Shown: in pieces, positions 42,795 through 51,495 of the stretch | Numbering within the stretch: position 1 is the first letter of the stretch | How the letters are laid out: each line of letters begins with the position of its first letter | Source: Baekduia soli | Lineage (GTDB): Bacteria; Actinomycetota; Thermoleophilia; Solirubrobacterales; Solirubrobacteraceae | NCBI RefSeq assembly: GCF_007970665.1 | Contig: NZ_CP042430.1 | Span: forward strand, 1,426,001-1,490,000 | DNA length: 64,000 nucleotides | Direction of reading: 5' to 3' | Program-made: the position numbers and the translations under genes | Notes under the pieces: model-generated | The model's input: only the letters and a program-made list of their open reading frames with translations | What the model was told of the DNA's origin: nothing | Database searches by the model: none

Positions 42795-43646
42795 GTGACG
42801 GACGTCTCCATCATCGTCATCGCCCGCGACGTGCGCGACGAGGTCCTGTCCTGCCTGGCCGCGATCGCCGAGCACGCCGCTCCGGTCTCCGTGCAGCCCA
42901 TCGTGGTGGACAACGGCTCGTCCGACGGCACGGTGGCGGCGGTCCGCGAGGCCTTCCCCGGCACCGAGGTCGTCGCCCTGGACCGCAACGAGGGCGGCTC
43001 GGCGCGCAACCACGGGCTGCGCATCGCGACGGGCCGCTACCGGATGTTCCTCGACAGCGACGCGCTGCTGACGCCGGGCGCGCTGGCCGAGCTCGTCGCC
43101 TTCCTGGAGGCGCGCCCCGACGTGGGGCTCGTCGGCCCGCGCCTGCAGTACCCCGACGGTGGCTTCCAGCCGTCGGCGCGGCGGCTGCCGCCCGTGCTGC
43201 TGCCGCTCCTGCGCCGCCCGCCCTTGAGCCGGTTCTTCGAGGACGGCGCCGTCGTGCGCCGCCACCTGCAGCTCGACGCGCCGCACGACCGCACGCGCGA
43301 GGCCGAGTACGTCATCGGCGCGGCCATGATGTTCTCGCGCGAGGCCCAGGAGGCCGCGGGCGAGCTGGACCCGCGCATCCCGTTCGCCCCCGAGGACATC
43401 GACTGGTGCGTGGCGATCCGGCGCGCCGGCTACCGCATCGCCTACCACCCGGCCGCCGTCGTCATCCACGTCTACCGGCGCACGACCGCCAGCCGCCCGG
43501 TGTCCAAGGAGGCGCTGCAGCATCTGCAGGGCTTCGCCTACTTCCAGTGGAAGTGGCGGCGCCAGCGCCGCGCGCTGCGCGCCGAGGGCGACGCGATGGA
43601 GCGCCGCAACTGGGTGCTGCCCGAGCCCACGGCGCCCGGGGCCTGA
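42795..43646 (+). CDS. GT2-family glycosyltransferase (rhamnosyl-transferase-like)
   Basis: This 283-aa cytoplasmic glycosyltransferase has the GT-A fold: DVSIIVIARDVRDEV, IVVDNGSSDGTV, the LDSDALLTPGAL metal-binding Asp motif, and GAAMMFSREAQEAAGELDP followed by EDIDWCVAIRRAGY, which resemble WbbL-type rhamnosyltransferases. It starts with GTG at 42795, 22 bp after the sugar transferase, and would add the second or a later sugar to the lipid-linked repeat. The sugar donor cannot be told. Confidence 0.9.
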   Translation: MTDVSIIVIARDVRDEVLSCLAAIAEHAAPVSVQPIVVDNGSSDGTVAAVREAFPGTEVVALDRNEGGSARNHGLRIATGRYRMFLDSDALLTPGALAELVAFLEARPDVGLVGPRLQYPDGGFQPSARRLPPVLLPLLRRPPLSRFFEDGAVVRRHLQLDAPHDRTREAEYVIGAAMMFSREAQEAAGELDPRIPFAPEDIDWCVAIRRAGYRIAYHPAAVVIHVYRRTTASRPVSKEALQHLQGFAYFQWKWRRQRRALRAEGDAMERRNWVLPEPTAPGA

Positions 43647-43669
43647 CCGTGCCGCGCCCGGGCGCGGCC

Positions 43670-43675
43670 TAGGAT
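43670..43675 (+). promoter_or_regulatory. Leaderless-type -10 element (TAGGAT)
   Basis: TAGGAT is followed by 7 nt and the GTG at 43683, the start of the 28-aa membrane peptide. Confidence 0.6.
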
Positions 43676-43682
43676 GGAAGGC

Positions 43683-43769
43683 GTGTCTCCCTTCTGGATC
43701 TGGACGCAGGCCCTCATCGTCGTGTTCGTCCTGGCGGGCATCATCATCGCGGCCACCCGGTTGATCTGA
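43683..43769 (+). CDS. 28-aa single-pass membrane miniprotein
   Basis: A GTG start 7 nt behind TAGGAT opens a 28-codon frame, beginning VSPFWIWTQALIVV and ending ATRLI. Trp-rich interface residues lead into one hydrophobic helix of about 18 residues, then Arg. Its TGA overlaps the universal-stress-protein ATG (TGATG), so the two are coupled. The promoter spacing, membrane-like composition and overlap support a real gene; no family name is known to me. Confidence 0.65.
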   Translation: MSPFWIWTQALIVVFVLAGIIIAATRLI

Positions 43770-44212
43770 TGTTCTCCACCATCGTCGTCGGCACCGACGG
43801 GTCGGAGACCGCGGGACGCGCGGTCGCCGACGCCACCCAGCTCGCCGAGTCCCACGGCGGGCGGCTGCTCATCGTCTCGGCCTTCGAGCCGGTGGCCGGC
43901 GCGCGGCTGCGCCAGGAGGCCGAGCAGGTCCCGGCCGACCTGCAGTGGACGATCAACCCGCGCGAGGACGTCGACGCGACGCTGCGCGACGCGGCCCTCC
44001 CGGCGCAGGAGCGCGGCGTGCCCGTCGAGGTGTTCGCACGCCAGGGCGACCCGGCCGACGCGATCCTCGACGTCGCCGAGGAGCAGGGCGCCGACCTCAT
44101 CGTCGTCGGCAACAAGGGGATGACCGGGGCCGAGCGCTTCCTGCTGGGCTCCGTGCCCAACAAGATCAGCCATCACGCGCCGTGCAGCGTCCTCATCATC
44201 CGGACGACCTGA
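43769..44212 (+). CDS. Universal stress protein (UspA family, ATP-binding type)
   Basis: This 147-aa protein starts MFSTIVVGTDGSETAGRAV and ends with the nucleotide-binding signature VVGNKGMTGAERFLLGSVPNKI (G-2x-G-9x-G-S). ATP binding is expected. The role is general stress adaptation; a specific partner may be the miniprotein it overlaps. It is followed after 7 nt by the tandem hydrolase. Confidence 0.93.
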   Translation: MFSTIVVGTDGSETAGRAVADATQLAESHGGRLLIVSAFEPVAGARLRQEAEQVPADLQWTINPREDVDATLRDAALPAQERGVPVEVFARQGDPADAILDVAEEQGADLIVVGNKGMTGAERFLLGSVPNKISHHAPCSVLIIRTT

Positions 44213-44219
44213 CCTGACC

Positions 44220-45998
44220 GTGGCCCCGGCCAGCCGCGCCTTCTACCTCGACGCCGGCGGCGAGGCCGTCCTCGTCCGCCACGACGCGCCGGCCGGCGCG
44301 CCGAGCGGCCGCGGGGTCGTGCTCGTACCGCCGTTCGGCTGGGACGAGGTGTGCTCCTACCGCCCGCGCTGGTCGTGGGCGCGCCACCTGGCCGCGCGCG
44401 GGACCGGCGTGGTGCGCCTGGACCTGCCGGGCGGCGGCGACAGCGCCGGCGGCCCGTCCGACGACGACCGCCTCGGCGCGTGGACGACCGCCGTCACCGC
44501 CGCGTGCGCCTGGATGGCCGGCCAGGACGACGGCACCGACCGCATCACGCTCGTCGGGCTCGGGCTCGGGGGCTTCGTGGGCTGGCAGGCCGTGGCGGCC
44601 GGCGCCGCCGCCGACGACCTGGTCCTCTGGGGCGTCACCGCCCGTGGTCGCTCCCACGTGCGCGAGGTCAAGGCGTTCTCGCGCCTGGAGCGCTCGCGGC
44701 TGGCCGAGCTCAACCCGGGGCGCGAGCTGGCCGGCGACGAGGACGGCGCCATCACCGCCGGCGGCTTCGTGCTCTCGGCGGCGACGATCGCGGTCCTCGA
44801 GGCGACCGAGCTGCGGGCGCCCGGCGCGCCGTGGGCCGACCGGCGCGTGCTCGTGCTCGGCCGCGACGGCGCCCAGCCCGACGCCCGCCTGGTCGATGCG
44901 GCCCGGGCCACGGGCGCCGAGGTCGCCCACGCCGACGGCCCCGGGTGGGGGGCGATGGTCGCCGAGCCCGGCAGCTCGACGCCGCCGTGGGCGGCGATCG
45001 CCGCGGTCGACGCGTTCCTGGACGCCGGCCCGGCCGGCCCGGCGGGGCACCGCGCCCGCAGCGCGGCGCCCGCGGAGGCGGCCGAGGCGATCATCGACGG
45101 CGTGCGCGAGACGCCGGTGCGCGTCGGCGGCGTCGACGGCGTGCTGGCCGAGCCCGCGCAGGCCACGGGGCCGGCGCCCGTCACGCTGCTGCTGCTCAAC
45201 GCGGGGTCCATCCGCCGCATCGGGCCCAACCGGATGTGGGTCGAGCTCGCGCGCCGCTGGGCGGCGCGCGGCGTGCCGTCGGTGCGGCTGGACCTCCCGG
45301 GGATCGGCGAGGCCGACGGCCCCGACAGCATGGAGGGCGACGTCGGCGCCTACTACGGCCCGGAGTTCGTCGCCGCGCTGCACGAGGTCCTGGACCGCCT
45401 GGCGGCGCGCGAGGGCTCCCGGCGCTTCGGCGCCATCGGGCTGTGCTCGGGCGCGTACTGGTCGCTGCAGGCCGCGATCGAGGACGAGCGCATCGACCGC
45501 GCCTACCTGCTCAACACGCGCGCGCTGGTCTGGGACCCCGACCTGGGCACGCTGCGCGACACGCGCAAGCTCGGCTACCTGGCCAAGGCCTCCACCTACC
45601 GCCGGGTGCTGCGCGGCGACATCCCGCTGCGTCGCGGCGCCGAGATCGCCCGGGCGATGGCCTGGCGGCTCCTGCGGGCGCTGGGCCGCCAGGCCGCGCG
45701 CGCGGCCAGGCGCGAGCCTGCCGCGCCGCCGGCCGATCCCGTCGACGCCGTGCTGGACCGGCTGCGCGACGACGGCAAGCGCGGCTACCTGCTCTTCACC
45801 GGCGCCGAGCCCGTCCACGAGGAGCTGGAGCGCACGGGCCACCTGACGCGCCTGGACCGCTGGCCCAACCTCGTGCTCGAGACGCTGCCCGAGCTGCGCG
45901 ACGTCCACGAGCTCAAGCCGCGCGAGCTGCAGCGCGAGGTCCACGCCCGCCTCGACGCGGCGATCGAGCGCGACCTGCAGGCCGCCGTCAGGCCGTAG
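44220..45998 (+). CDS. Tandem alpha/beta-hydrolase-like protein, exosortase-associated-hydrolase-like
   Basis: This 592-aa protein is made of two alpha/beta-hydrolase-like halves. The first (about 1-275) has VLVPPFGWDEVCSYRPR and an elbow reading VGLGLGGFV, where the nucleophile position is Leu, so it is probably inactive. The second (about 290-592) has LLLLNAGSIRRIGPNRM and GLCSGAYW; its elbow is G-L-C-S-G, with Cys at the central position of the GxCxG motif. The pattern recalls hydrolases encoded with exosortase/exopolysaccharide loci, possibly for lipid-linked intermediates. No signal peptide is present. The start is GTG, 7 nt after the stress protein; the 3' end overlaps the convergent flippase by 11 nt. 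Confidence 0.75.
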   Translation: MAPASRAFYLDAGGEAVLVRHDAPAGAPSGRGVVLVPPFGWDEVCSYRPRWSWARHLAARGTGVVRLDLPGGGDSAGGPSDDDRLGAWTTAVTAACAWMAGQDDGTDRITLVGLGLGGFVGWQAVAAGAAADDLVLWGVTARGRSHVREVKAFSRLERSRLAELNPGRELAGDEDGAITAGGFVLSAATIAVLEATELRAPGAPWADRRVLVLGRDGAQPDARLVDAARATGAEVAHADGPGWGAMVAEPGSSTPPWAAIAAVDAFLDAGPAGPAGHRARSAAPAEAAEAIIDGVRETPVRVGGVDGVLAEPAQATGPAPVTLLLLNAGSIRRIGPNRMWVELARRWAARGVPSVRLDLPGIGEADGPDSMEGDVGAYYGPEFVAALHEVLDRLAAREGSRRFGAIGLCSGAYWSLQAAIEDERIDRAYLLNTRALVWDPDLGTLRDTRKLGYLAKASTYRRVLRGDIPLRRGAEIARAMAWRLLRALGRQAARAARREPAAPPADPVDAVLDRLRDDGKRGYLLFTGAEPVHEELERTGHLTRLDRWPNLVLETLPELRDVHELKPRELQREVHARLDAAIERDLQAAVRP

Positions 45999-47451
45999 GG
46001 GCCGGCGCCGGGGCGCGGCCGGCGACGCGCGCGACCTGGCGCAGGGCCGACGTCAGCAGCCCGCGGTCGCACATCGCCAGGCCCAGCACGAAGGCGCCGA
46101 GCCCGGCGGTCGCGCTGAGCACCAGGGCGACGAGGGCGGGCGTGGAGCCCAGGGCCTCGACGACCAGCCGCGTGACGACCCAGTCGGCCGCGCCGCACAC
46201 CGCGACCCAGCGCAGCGCCCGCCACAGGTCCAGCGCCGGCACGCCGGCGTGGCGGCGCACCAGCGCGGTCAGCACCGAGAAGGAGATCAACGTGTCGGCC
46301 AGCGGCACGCAGGCCACGAGCGCGAGCTCGTGCGAGCGCACGGCGAACACGAGGCCGACGACGAGCGGCACGAGGACGAACAGCGCGACCCAGCCCACGG
46401 CGCCCGCGCGCCCGAGCGAGTTCAGCAGCCAGCTCAGCGTCGACTCGACGGGCCGCACGGCGGCCCAGAGCCCGACGACGCCCAGCACGCCGATCATCGG
46501 TGACCAGTCGGCCCCGAAGAACGCGTGCGTGAACGGGCCGCCGGCTGCGCTGAGCAGCACGCCGGCCGGCACGGTGAACAGCGCGACGAGGCGCAGGACG
46601 GTCAGGAAGGCCGGGCGCACGTCGTCGTTGTTGGCCCGGCTGCGCGCGAAGGCGGGGAACGTGACGCGCGCGATCGGGTCGGCCAGCGCCGAGTAGGTCA
46701 GGTCGCCGAAGCGGAAGGCCATGGAGTAGTAGCCGATGGGCGCGGCGCCGAAGGTGCGCCCGACCATCACCGTGTCGGCGTTCTGGCGGATGAAGACCGT
46801 GATGCCCTGCGTGAAGAACCCTCGGCCCGTCGCGAACACCGTGCGCGCGACCGCCGGGTCCCACGCGGGCGCCACCCGGTAGGGCGCCAGCACGAACAGC
46901 ACGGCCGCGAACAGGCCCATGGAGGCGATCTGGCCGGCGACCAGGCTCCACACACCCGCGCCCAGCGCGGCCAGCGTGATGGAGACCCCCGAGAACGCCA
47001 CGGTCTGCACGGCCAGGCCGGCGAAGCGGCGGCGGAACTCGAGCTGGCTCTGCAGCAGCGACTCGTAGAACGAGCCCACGCCGCTGATGAGCACGGCGGC
47101 CGACAGCGCCAGCAGCACGCTCGTCAGGCGCGGCTGGTGCATGACGGAGGCGCCGACCGGGGCCAGCCCCGCCGCCACCGCCGTGGCGCCGGCTGCGCCG
47201 GCCAGCGCCAGCGAGAAGACCGTCCCCTGCCCGCGGCGGTCGAGCTCCTGGTGGACGACGAGCGTCGCCCCGAACGAGATGCCGCCGAACCAGAACAGGA
47301 AGTTGACGACGATGAGGCCGATGGCCATGAGCCCGAAGTCCGACGGTGCGACCAGGTGGGCCAGCACGAGCGTGGTCAGGGTGGTCACCGTCTTGCTGAC
47401 GGCCAGGCCCAGGAACGTCCAGGGCACCCCGCGGACGGCCTTCTCCTCCAT
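45988..47451 (-). CDS. Wzx-type oligosaccharide flippase (MOP superfamily)
   Basis: This 487-aa protein has 12-14 membrane helices and typical polysaccharide-transporter features: AVRGVPWTFLGLAVSKTVTT at the start, LVAPSDFGLMAIGLIVVN, QGITVFIRQNADTVMVGRTFG and IGYYSMAFRFGDLTYSAL. It would move lipid-linked repeats to the outer face of the membrane for the Wzy-like polymerases. It is the last gene of the leftward arm, 15 bp behind the deacetylase-GT2 gene, and meets the rightward arm tail-to-tail. Confidence 0.9.
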   Translation of the reverse strand: MEEKAVRGVPWTFLGLAVSKTVTTLTTLVLAHLVAPSDFGLMAIGLIVVNFLFWFGGISFGATLVVHQELDRRGQGTVFSLALAGAAGATAVAAGLAPVGASVMHQPRLTSVLLALSAAVLISGVGSFYESLLQSQLEFRRRFAGLAVQTVAFSGVSITLAALGAGVWSLVAGQIASMGLFAAVLFVLAPYRVAPAWDPAVARTVFATGRGFFTQGITVFIRQNADTVMVGRTFGAAPIGYYSMAFRFGDLTYSALADPIARVTFPAFARSRANNDDVRPAFLTVLRLVALFTVPAGVLLSAAGGPFTHAFFGADWSPMIGVLGVVGLWAAVRPVESTLSWLLNSLGRAGAVGWVALFVLVPLVVGLVFAVRSHELALVACVPLADTLISFSVLTALVRRHAGVPALDLWRALRWVAVCGAADWVVTRLVVEALGSTPALVALVLSATAGLGAFVLGLAMCDRGLLTSALRQVARVAGRAPAPAPTA

Positions 47452-47466
47452 CGACGGGCTCCGCTC

Positions 47467-49092
47467 CTACTTGCCCAGCCGGCGCTGCAGGGCCTCGCCC
47501 GCGGCCCAGGCGGCGTTGCGCAGCCCGAGCGGCGGGCGCGCGCCGAAGACGACCGGGTAGGCCAGCTTCTTCAGCGGCGACAGGCTGGAGTGGCGGCGAT
47601 GGCGCCCGATCTCGGCGAACAGCCGCGGGTGCGTCCGCTTCAGCTCGGCGTAGAGCTTGCGGTGACGGCCGATGGAGTCGCCGAGCATGCGCGGCCCGTG
47701 CAGCCGGCGGCGCACCGCGACGACGCCGGGTCCGGCGTGCAGCGCCAGGTCCCAGCGCTCGGCGAACGTCATCCAGAGGTTCCAGTCCTCGTAGCCGACC
47801 ATGCCGCCCACGTCGTTCCAGCCCCCGACGCGCACCAGCGCGTCGCGCCGGAACAGCGAGCACACGGGGTAGTCGTTCCGGAAGGCCACGCGGTAGCCCT
47901 CCAGGCGCAGCGGTACGACGCCCCGGCGCTGGCGGGTCCCGAACTCGACCACGTCGCCCCAGGTGGCCACGGCCTCGGGGTCGGCGTCCAGGCGGTCGGC
48001 CAGCCGGGTCAGCGCGCCGTCGACGAGCAGGTCGTCGGAGTCCAGCGGGAACACGTAGGGCGCCGTCGTGGCCGCCAGGCCGGTGCGCCGCGCGGCCGAG
48101 AGGCCCTGGTTGACCTCGTGGCGGATCACGCGCACGCCCTCGGCCCGCAGCTCGTCGAGCGCGACGGCGGTCTCGGGCTGGGTCGAGCAGTCGTCGATCA
48201 CGACCAGCTCGACGGCCTCGCCGGTCAGGGCGGAGGCCACGGCCTCCTTGGCCAGGACGCCATCGTTGAAGCAGGGGATGATCACAGCGACGCGGGGCGA
48301 CGCCGCACTCGGCGCATCGGGCCTGGCGGGCACGGACGCCGGGTTGGGGTCGGGCCGAGCGGGCCCCGGGCCCGTGTGCGGCGAGCGGTTGACCACGAGC
48401 TTGGTGGCGAAGCGCAGCAGGTGGTCGGACGGCGAGACGCCCAGCCGCCGCCAGTTCAGCGGCGTCGACACGGGGTGGGTGGTCGTCGGCTTGGCCGACG
48501 GGAGGCCCGCCCCGGTCCGGTAGCCCGCCTGCTGGGCGGCGGCGACGACGCGGGCGTCGACGTCGCCGAACGGGTAGGCGATGCTCAGGCACGGCCGGCC
48601 CACCTCGGCCTCGACGAGCTCGCGCGACAGCACGAGCTCGTGCGCCAGCGTCGCGTCGTCAAGCGTCGGCAGGCGGCGGTGGTCGTTGGTGTGGGAGCCG
48701 ATCTCCCACCCGTGGTCGGCCAACGACCGGATCTCGTCCCAGGTCATCAGGTCGAGCTCCTCGAGCTCGCCCTCGCGGCGCCAGGCGTCCATGTCCTCCC
48801 ACTCGGCGCGGCGGCCGACCCAGCCCGTCGGCACGTAGAGGGTCGCGGGCACGCCGAAGTGCTCGAGGACCGGCAGGGCCTCGTCGCGCACCGACCTGTA
48901 GGCGTCGTCGAAGGTGATGACGAACGTGCGCTCGTGGCGCGGGCGCAGGAGCGCGTCGGAGAACGTCGCGGGCACGTAGCCCAGCCGCAGCAGCGCCCGG
49001 AGCTGCGTGGCGAGACGATCCGGGGTGACGGTCAGCGGCACGTTCCAGCTGCGGCTGATGGCGTGGTAGCAGAGGACGATCGGCTCTCTCAT
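47467..49092 (-). CDS. Polysaccharide deacetylase fused to a GT2 glycosyltransferase
   Basis: This 541-aa fusion has an N-terminal NodB-like deacetylase (about 1-235) with LCYHAIS, TFVITFDDAYRS (metal Asp pair) and IGSHTNDHRRL (metal His pair). A Pro-rich linker of about 35 residues leads to a GT2 domain (about 265-541) with VAVIIPCFNDGVLAKEAV, VVIDDCSTQ, FPLDSDDLLVDGAL and EDWNLWM. The ATG at 49092 (MREPIVLC) overlaps the upstream GT2 stop as ATGA; a longer frame exists but is unlikely. The protein could both N-deacetylate and glycosylate repeats, but the two domains need opposite membrane sides unless the deacetylation is cytoplasmic, and no signal peptide is seen. Confidence 0.87.
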   Translation of the reverse strand: MREPIVLCYHAISRSWNVPLTVTPDRLATQLRALLRLGYVPATFSDALLRPRHERTFVITFDDAYRSVRDEALPVLEHFGVPATLYVPTGWVGRRAEWEDMDAWRREGELEELDLMTWDEIRSLADHGWEIGSHTNDHRRLPTLDDATLAHELVLSRELVEAEVGRPCLSIAYPFGDVDARVVAAAQQAGYRTGAGLPSAKPTTTHPVSTPLNWRRLGVSPSDHLLRFATKLVVNRSPHTGPGPARPDPNPASVPARPDAPSAASPRVAVIIPCFNDGVLAKEAVASALTGEAVELVVIDDCSTQPETAVALDELRAEGVRVIRHEVNQGLSAARRTGLAATTAPYVFPLDSDDLLVDGALTRLADRLDADPEAVATWGDVVEFGTRQRRGVVPLRLEGYRVAFRNDYPVCSLFRRDALVRVGGWNDVGGMVGYEDWNLWMTFAERWDLALHAGPGVVAVRRRLHGPRMLGDSIGRHRKLYAELKRTHPRLFAEIGRHRRHSSLSPLKKLAYPVVFGARPPLGLRNAAWAAGEALQRRLGK

Positions 49093-50024
49093 CCGTGCAG
49101 CTCCCGCAGGCGCGCCAGCATCTCCTGCTGCTGGACCATGCGCCACTGCAGCCGCCCGGCGAAGCGCTGCAGGGTGTAGGCGTGGGCCAGGCCCAGGGCG
49201 ACGATCGCGGCGTCGAGCAGGCGCCGGGGCCAGGACGCGACGCGGGCGCGCAGCACGAGCCAGGCGGCGGGGCGCGGCAGGTCGTCGGTCAGGACGGCGA
49301 GGTCCAGCGCGCCGAGGCGGTCGGCGTGGCGCTCGTGGGCGTCGACGAGGCCCCGTCCCGAGCTGGCCGCGTCGCGCACGAAGCCCTCGGGCGAGCGGAC
49401 GTAGTGATGGACGCTGGTCAGGGTGCGGTCGAACTCGCCGTGCAGGCCGGCCGCCTCCAGCCGCAGGCCCAGCAGCAGGTCGGTGTGGTAGGAGGCGACG
49501 TCCTGCTCGAGCTGCGGCGCGACCGCCAGGTAGGCGTCGCGGCGCACGGACAGGTGGCCGGCCCAGAGGGATCCCAGGACGGACCCGGGGGCCTCCTCCC
49601 AGCCGCGCACGTGGGCCTCGTAGGTCCGCGCGTAGGCCTCGCGCGGGTAGGAGCGGGCGTCGCGCGGCCCGGCGGCGACCGGCATGTAGCCCACGAGCAC
49701 GAGGGACGGGTCGGCGGCGTGGCGGACGGCGTGGCGGGCCACGACGCCCGGGGCCGGGACCACGTCGTCGTCGAGGAGCACGACGACCTCGCCGCGGGCG
49801 TGGCGGACGCCGGCCAGGCGCGCGGCCCCGGCGCCCTGGTTGGCCTGCGCGATCGGGCGCAGGCGCGGCTCGCGGGCCGCGCGGGCGGCCAGCATCTCGG
49901 CGGTGCCGTCGGTCGAGCCGTCGTCGACGATCACGAGCTCGGCGGGCGCGACGTTGGCCAGCAGCTCGTCGAGGACGGCGTCGAGCTGGTCGCGGCGCTG
50001 GTGCGTCGGGACCACGACCGACAC
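49089..50024 (-). CDS. GT2-family glycosyltransferase
   Basis: This 311-aa glycosyltransferase has SVVVPTHQRRDQLDAVL, LVIVDDGSTDGTAEML, VVVLLDDDVVPAPGVV (metal-binding Asp triplet) and a C-terminal part with WAGHLSVRRDAYLAV. The fold is GT-A. It ends in a basic helical stretch (LQWRMVQQQEMLARLREL) that may lie at the membrane. It overlaps the deacetylase-GT2 gene and follows the BY-kinase by 10 nt. The sugar is unknown. Confidence 0.89.
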   Translation of the reverse strand: MSVVVPTHQRRDQLDAVLDELLANVAPAELVIVDDGSTDGTAEMLAARAAREPRLRPIAQANQGAGAARLAGVRHARGEVVVLLDDDVVPAPGVVARHAVRHAADPSLVLVGYMPVAAGPRDARSYPREAYARTYEAHVRGWEEAPGSVLGSLWAGHLSVRRDAYLAVAPQLEQDVASYHTDLLLGLRLEAAGLHGEFDRTLTSVHHYVRSPEGFVRDAASSGRGLVDAHERHADRLGALDLAVLTDDLPRPAAWLVLRARVASWPRRLLDAAIVALGLAHAYTLQRFAGRLQWRMVQQQEMLARLRELHG

Positions 50025-50034
50025 GCTCGGCGGG

Positions 50035-51495
50035 TCAGTCGGCGTAGGAATAGCCGTAGGTCCGCTGCTCGGCCTGGGACGAGTTGGTCAACACGATGTG
50101 GTAGTTCTCGACGCCGAGGCCGGCGAGCCGCGAGCGCACCGACTGGGCCTCGTCGCGCGACGTCTCGCCCTCGCGGCAGACGACGATCACGAGGTCGGCG
50201 AGCTGCAGCAGGGGGAACGAGTCGCCCGACAGCAGCATCGGCGGCGTGTCGATGACGACGTACTCGCTGATCCTGCGCAGGTGGGCGACGAGCTCGCCCG
50301 TCGTGCCCAGGGACAGCAGCTCGGCGGGCAGCGGGTGCGGGGTGCCGGCGGGCAGGAGCTGCAGCCGTACCTCCTCGGCCGCGGGCGGGCGGCCGTTGCC
50401 GTTGACGGGCGCCAGCTGCACGGCGGGCACCTCGACGAGGACGTCCTCGAGCTGGCGGTGGCCGCTGAGCACGTCGGTCAGGCCCTCGCCGGCGGCCTCG
50501 ACGTCGAGCAGGCGGTGCAGGGTCGGGCGGTACATGTCGGCCTCGACGGCGATGACCCAGGCGCCGGTCCGCGCCAGGACCGAGCTGACGTGGGCGACGA
50601 CGGTGCTCTTGCCGTCCTCGGGCCGCGCACTGGTGACGACGATGACGCCGCTCTCCTTGCGCGGGCCCGAGAACCGCAGCGACGCGGCCAGCAGCTGCAC
50701 CGACTCGGCCACCTGGCCCGACAGGGCCTTGGGCAGGAACGCGACCTGGCTGGGCTTGGTGCCCAGCACGGCCGGCGGCAGCGTGGCCAGCACGGTGGCG
50801 CCGAACGCCTCGCCGGCCTCCTCCTGGCTGCGGATCCGGCCCGACAGGACGTCGCGCAGGAAGGCCAGCAGCACGCCGGCGATCACGCCGAGGATGAGCG
50901 CCAGCGCGAGCGTGCGCTTGACGTGCGGTGAGACCTGGTCGGGGTTGGGATGGGCGGGGTCGAAGACCGTCGCGCTGACGGCCGCCGACTGCGACGCCGA
51001 CGGCGTCGTGCTCGACGCGCCCGAGGAGGACGCGGTGCCCTGCTGGCGGTCGACGAGGTCGACGAAGACGCCCGCGATGGTCGCCAGCGTGCGGGTGGCG
51101 CGCCGGACGTCGGTGTCCTCGTAGGAGACCTGCAGGACCGAGGTGTCCGGGTTGCTCGTCACCGACAGGCGGCTGAGCAGCTGCTGGGGCGTCAGGTCCA
51201 GGTGACGCCGGCTGATCGTCTCCCGCGCCACGACGTCGCTCTGCAGGAGGTCGGTCATCGTCTGGGTGAACGGCTGCACGGCGCCGGAGGCGTCCGCGCC
51301 GAACAGCGCGCGGCCCTGGCCGACGACGATCTTCGTCGAGGCGGAGTACTTGGGCGTCGCCGTCTGCGTGTAGACGATCGCGGCCAGCAGCGCGACGACC
51401 GTCGTGACGGCCGGGACCCACCACTGCCGGCGCAGGATGCGCAGGTAGCTCTGCAGGGTGGTGCGCGAGGGGCTGGGGTCGAGTGCGTCGTTCAT
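50035..51495 (-). CDS. Wzz/Wzc-like chain-length determinant with BY-kinase domain
   Basis: This 486-aa bacterial tyrosine kinase of exopolysaccharide export has a Wzz domain with helices near 22-42 (WVPAVTTVVALLAAIVYT) and 220-240 (ALALILGVIAGVLLAFL). Its cytoplasmic kinase domain has SARPEDGKST (Walker A), VIAVEADMYRPTL (Walker A', with Glu before Ala-Asp) and YVVIDTPPML (Walker B). The C-terminus ends in a short Tyr cluster (YGYSYAD), the probable autophosphorylation site. A PHP-type phosphatase at 56964 is the natural counterpart. The start overlaps the polymerase stop (ATGA). Confidence 0.91.
   Translation of the reverse strand: MNDALDPSPSRTTLQSYLRILRRQWWVPAVTTVVALLAAIVYTQTATPKYSASTKIVVGQGRALFGADASGAVQPFTQTMTDLLQSDVVARETISRRHLDLTPQQLLSRLSVTSNPDTSVLQVSYEDTDVRRATRTLATIAGVFVDLVDRQQGTASSSGASSTTPSASQSAAVSATVFDPAHPNPDQVSPHVKRTLALALILGVIAGVLLAFLRDVLSGRIRSQEEAGEAFGATVLATLPPAVLGTKPSQVAFLPKALSGQVAESVQLLAASLRFSGPRKESGVIVVTSARPEDGKSTVVAHVSSVLARTGAWVIAVEADMYRPTLHRLLDVEAAGEGLTDVLSGHRQLEDVLVEVPAVQLAPVNGNGRPPAAEEVRLQLLPAGTPHPLPAELLSLGTTGELVAHLRRISEYVVIDTPPMLLSGDSFPLLQLADLVIVVCREGETSRDEAQSVRSRLAGLGVENYHIVLTNSSQAEQRTYGYSYAD

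Noticed and set aside
40797-43523. 908-aa leftward frame opposite the sugar transferase and GT2
   Set aside because: Antisense shadow of two genes with clear catalytic motifs.
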